This document shows positions 61,393 through 64,000 of a DNA stretch of 64,000 bases, piece after piece. Origin of the DNA: Billgrantia campisalis. Its GTDB lineage: Bacteria > Pseudomonadota > Gammaproteobacteria > Pseudomonadales > Halomonadaceae. A program made the position numbers and the translations under genes. How positions within the stretch are numbered: position 1 is the stretch's first letter; every line of letters begins with the position of its first letter. The stretch spans positions 186,001 to 250,000 of the forward strand of contig NZ_JABFUC010000006.1 of NCBI RefSeq assembly GCF_022341425.1. The letters run 5' to 3'. The notes beneath the pieces were generated by a model. That model was not told the DNA's origin. It saw only the letters and a list, made by a program, of their open reading frames with translations, and ran no database searches.

Positions 61393-63039
61393 TCACGCGT
61401 CCGACTGACCGGTATGCCCGAGCAACTGGGCGACGATCTGCGCGGACTGCTCCAGGCTCTGCTCCTGCAGGCCGGCGCCGCGGGTCCAGCCGCCGGCAAA
61501 CAGCAGCGGGCATACGTCCTGGCGGCCCTCCAGGCGCCCCCGGGCGGCGGTCCGGTTATAGCGCGCGACCTCCGCCTGGGCCTCCAGGCAGTCGGCATCC
61601 AGCACATTGTGCTTGAACATCGTCCAGGCCTTGGCCTCCAGCTCGGGGTCCAATGGTGGCAGCCGGTCCCGGTAGCCCGCCTCGCCGGGCGTGGCGTTCG
61701 CTAGCGCCGCGGGCGCGTTCAGGGGGGAGGGGCGCCGGTCGAGCATCTCGCGACGGGGAATCCGGTTGAGGTCATCCACCAGCGAGACGAAGTACTGGGG
61801 CAGGCCGGCCCGGTCGTAGGCGGGATTGCCGGCATCGTTCTGGTGGCGATTGGCCACATAGTCGATCCGGTAGGGGAAGAAGGTGTCTTCGCGGTCACGC
61901 ACTTCGATATTGTAGGTGCGCCACAGGTTGCGATTGGGCGGGAGACGGGCGGCCGCGGTGTGGCAGACGCCGAAGCCGCGGGTGTAGCGCACCTTGCCGA
62001 GGATATGCTGCAGGGCCCGCTGGGTGTCGGCCAGGCCGTCGCCGAACGTCAACATCGGCAGGGCATCCTCGGCATGGGTGGCCATGATCAGCAGGTCGGC
62101 CTCCCAGCGCCGCTCCCCGGCGGCGTTGCGCTCGGTGAGTGTCACGCCTCGCGGCGAGAGGCTGGCCTCCACTTCGATACCGCGCAGAATCGTGACCCTG
62201 GGCCCCTGGATCTGCGGGTTGGCGATATGGGCGGCCAGGGCCTCCAGCCAGTGCTGGGCGCCGTGCTCGAAGTAGCGGCGATCCGGGGGCGAGCCGCCCT
62301 CCTGAATACGGTAGTACTCGAAGGGGGCCTGGAGCGGCATGCCGCCGGGGCCGCGATCGTCGGCGAAGTACATGGCCGAGATGCGGGGGTAGTAGATGGT
62401 GCCGCGGATACGCTCCAGGCGGGCCGGTAGTGCCGGGTCCTGCCAGTCGATGTCGATTTTCAAACGATCCGCAGCGGCGGCCAGCATCTCGGAGGGAGCG
62501 GCGACGCAGCCGTCGAAGAAGTCGTCCACCGTATAGCGGGGGGTAATCCGCTGGCTCTCCACCAGGTCGATGGCGCTCTGATGCACCACGGTGATCAGCG
62601 GCGCCAGCTTGCCCCCTTCGGCCTGGCTCAGCTCGTGGGCGGGATCGCTGACACCGTGGACCAGGTCGCGGTCATCGGTCAGGGCAATCGTCCCGTCACG
62701 GCTGAAATAGCTCTCGGTATTCTCCAGCGGTTTCATGCGGTCCAACTCGCCGATTTCGCCGAGCACGGCGCGCAGGCGATCGTAGGTGGCCAAATTGACA
62801 TCGTTGACCCCCAGGTCGGCCCAGCGCCGATAGGGGGAATCGGGCTTGCCCGGTTGGCGCCGACTGCCCAGGTCGACCCACACCGTCTCGGCGTTGCCGC
62901 CCAGGGTGGTCTTGCGCTCGAAGAGGGTGACCTCGATCTCCCGGGCCGTCTCGCCGCCATATTTCTGCAGATAGTAGGCCAGCGACAGGCCGGAGACGCC
63001 GCCGCCAATGATGGCGACGCGCAGCGGTGCATTGTCCAT
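61393..63039 (-). CDS. FAD-dependent amine-oxidase-like oxidoreductase
   Basis: 548 residues: an N-terminal Rossmann dinucleotide site GGGVSGLSLAYYL (12-24), ERKTTLGGNAETV just after it, and the closing FAD segment LLFAGGWTRGAGLQEQSLEQS near the C-terminus. This is the layout of amine oxidases, phytoene desaturases and protoporphyrinogen oxidases. No signal peptide, so cytosolic. GGGGAG precedes ATG 63039. It is divergent from the VapA-like gene and convergent with the STAND regulator, suggesting one functional locus. Substrate unknown. Confidence 0.85.
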   Translation of the reverse strand: MDNAPLRVAIIGGGVSGLSLAYYLQKYGGETAREIEVTLFERKTTLGGNAETVWVDLGSRRQPGKPDSPYRRWADLGVNDVNLATYDRLRAVLGEIGELDRMKPLENTESYFSRDGTIALTDDRDLVHGVSDPAHELSQAEGGKLAPLITVVHQSAIDLVESQRITPRYTVDDFFDGCVAAPSEMLAAAADRLKIDIDWQDPALPARLERIRGTIYYPRISAMYFADDRGPGGMPLQAPFEYYRIQEGGSPPDRRYFEHGAQHWLEALAAHIANPQIQGPRVTILRGIEVEASLSPRGVTLTERNAAGERRWEADLLIMATHAEDALPMLTFGDGLADTQRALQHILGKVRYTRGFGVCHTAAARLPPNRNLWRTYNIEVRDREDTFFPYRIDYVANRHQNDAGNPAYDRAGLPQYFVSLVDDLNRIPRREMLDRRPSPLNAPAALANATPGEAGYRDRLPPLDPELEAKAWTMFKHNVLDADCLEAQAEVARYNRTAARGRLEGRQDVCPLLFAGGWTRGAGLQEQSLEQSAQIVAQLLGHTGQSDA

Positions 63040-63292
63040 ATGGTACTCCCCAAGCATTGGTTTGCTTCAGGGTCGGTCAAGGGCGCGTTGCAACCAAGGG
63101 GGCAGAACCAGCTGATACCGAAGTGATCCGTTGGGACTTGCTGCGGCCGGCGCCTGTGCTGGCGGTGATACCGAGCTGATGCTGACGTCATGCGGCATCG
63201 GGACTGGAATGGATAGGGCAAAGCCGCGGTCGGCTTCATCCGGCCGCCGATTCCACGACCCCTGCCACGACACTCGCACGAGGTACCGACCG

Positions 63293-63730
63293 ATGAACGC
63301 TCCCCATGATATTGATAAGCAGCTGATCGCCCACGACTTCCGTGTCGCCATGCATGGCAAGCTCGAACCTGAGCAGATCGATGACGCCGTCGAGGCATTG
63401 GTGACCTCCGAGAAGGCCTACGGGGCTACCGGAAGCGTGGCCAGCCTGATCTTCTACCTCCAGTTCCAGGTCAACATCACCGATGGCAAGACCTTCGACG
63501 GGCACGCCGGCGGGGCCTCTTCGCCGGGCGGCGGCGCGCTCTTCGGGCATGTCTATACCAACGATCTCGACCGGCTCTATCGCGATACCGTGAGCTTCGA
63601 GTTTCAGTCAACGCCGGTCTATCTGAGCGTGCTGTTCTTCGACCGGCACAGCAAGCTGCTGGGCCACTTCCAGTCGGGCGCTGTCTCCATCGTGACCGGC
63701 ATCGGCGGCGGCAAGGGCAGCTGGAGCTGA
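63293..63730 (+). CDS. VapA/VapB-like virulence-associated protein homologue
   Basis: 145 residues. The C-terminal two thirds match the Rhodococcus equi Vap beta-barrel: GGASSPGGGALFGHVYT, LYRDTVSFEFQSTPVYLSV, FFDRHSKLLGHFQSGAVS and the glycine-rich end GIGGGKGSW. R. equi Vap proteins are secreted and alter phagosome pH. This one has no signal peptide: the N-terminal 35 residues are polar and acidic helix. ATG 63293 has GAGG upstream. Family call is from recognition of the pattern; function outside actinobacteria is not known. Confidence 0.75.
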   Translation: MNAPHDIDKQLIAHDFRVAMHGKLEPEQIDDAVEALVTSEKAYGATGSVASLIFYLQFQVNITDGKTFDGHAGGASSPGGGALFGHVYTNDLDRLYRDTVSFEFQSTPVYLSVLFFDRHSKLLGHFQSGAVSIVTGIGGGKGSWS

Positions 63731-63779
63731 GTCGCGCCATTGGCTTTGTCCCCCCGGGGCGCCGTCGGCGCCCCGCAAC

Positions 63780-64000
63780 CCCCCCTCGACCTGAGCGCGT
63801 AGCCAGGCGATCTCCTCGGCCCGGATCGCCGGCTCGATGGTCTTCGGCACCATGGGAATCTCGTCGATGCGCGGGTCGCGCATCAGCGTGGCAGATACCT
63901 CCCCCCACCACCTTGTCGCATTCATCCAGTGCGCGGTAGAGGCCTCCGGCGTGCGCAGGTCATAGCCGGCGGCGAAGGCGTGGCAGGTGTCGAGCACCCG
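63780..64000 (-). pseudogene. nfo: Endonuclease IV (Nfo) remnant, cut by window edge
   Basis: Reading from the right edge: LDTCHAFAAGYDLRTPEA, then in another frame YRALDECDKVVG, then back to RDPRIDEIPMVPKTIEPAIR and AEEIAWLRAQVEG. These match the last third of E. coli Nfo, but the HLND and RHHSLGEGNIG metal-ligand region (about 35 residues) is missing and the frame changes twice. No stop is seen where Nfo normally ends. A decayed copy; its N-terminal part lies outside the window. Confidence 0.7.

Noticed and set aside
1..64000. tRNA, rRNA, riboswitch or CRISPR features
   Set aside because: No cloverleaf with CCA-type arms, no rRNA segment and no regularly spaced repeats were seen on reading; a covariance search was not possible.

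Overview
The window looks like a chromosomal segment of a high-GC gammaproteobacterium, most consistent with Halomonas or a close relative. The signs are a BCCT osmolyte carrier, a TRAP system, an OsmC-YcaO fusion, MaoC-Pta with AckA, and many small regulator/transporter pairs. No search could be run, so the genus is an inference. No rRNA, tRNA or CRISPR array was seen.

Layout. 1-8.7 kb: an EF-G-like paralogue (cut by the window edge), a solute-binding protein, a CLC channel-like protein, a YbaK-type editing protein, a YdbS/YdbT PH-domain pair, a glutaredoxin-like protein, a LysM coiled-coil protein and a lipoprotein. 8.8-13.6 kb: a sugar-acid regulon (TRAP dctPQM, gluconokinase, LacI-type GntR) with a perfect GntR-like operator just after the promoter. 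13.6-19.1 kb: RidA, MaoC-Pta/AckA, a membrane acyltransferase and a serine hydrolase. 19.2-24.6 kb: TetR, DUF1326/DUF2182, a small MITE-like element, then an ECF42 sigma factor with its YCII/DGPF partners. 24.6-30.4 kb: an EAL protein, then a 270-bp duplicated promoter/gene start flanking a hydrolase and an HxlR regulator, ending in a berberine-bridge-type oxidase. 30.5-33.7 kb: an unknown small protein, a CDF-like carrier and a BCCT carrier.

34.0-38.6 kb is a visibly AT-richer island that reads as a broken integron. The C-terminal remnant of an integron integrase (minus strand) is followed by plus-strand cassettes carrying HicAB, a gamma-glutamylcyclotransferase, a GST-like protein and a GNAT. 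The GTTRRRY/RYYYAAC pairs match cassette by cassette. An IS1182-type element sits exactly on the GTT crossover triplet of the first attC. A PhnA-like gene follows.

39-64 kb returns to host-like sequence: DapA-family and SDR enzymes, OsmC-YcaO, MocR/LysE, a thioesterase, an ABC exporter, a chemoreceptor with a FliA-like promoter, DMT/MarR, DUF1127/LysR, an orphan Nmad3-like protein and a RES-Xre toxin-antitoxin pair. The last 6 kb hold a large XRE-STAND-TPR regulator, an FAD oxidoreductase and a protein resembling the Rhodococcus equi VapA family; this trio is the least explained locus. Stretches at 50.9-51.4, 53.0-53.2, 54.6 and 63.8-64.0 kb hold decayed fragments (VOC, GNAT, nitrilase, GST, endonuclease IV), showing active gene loss next to intact genes.
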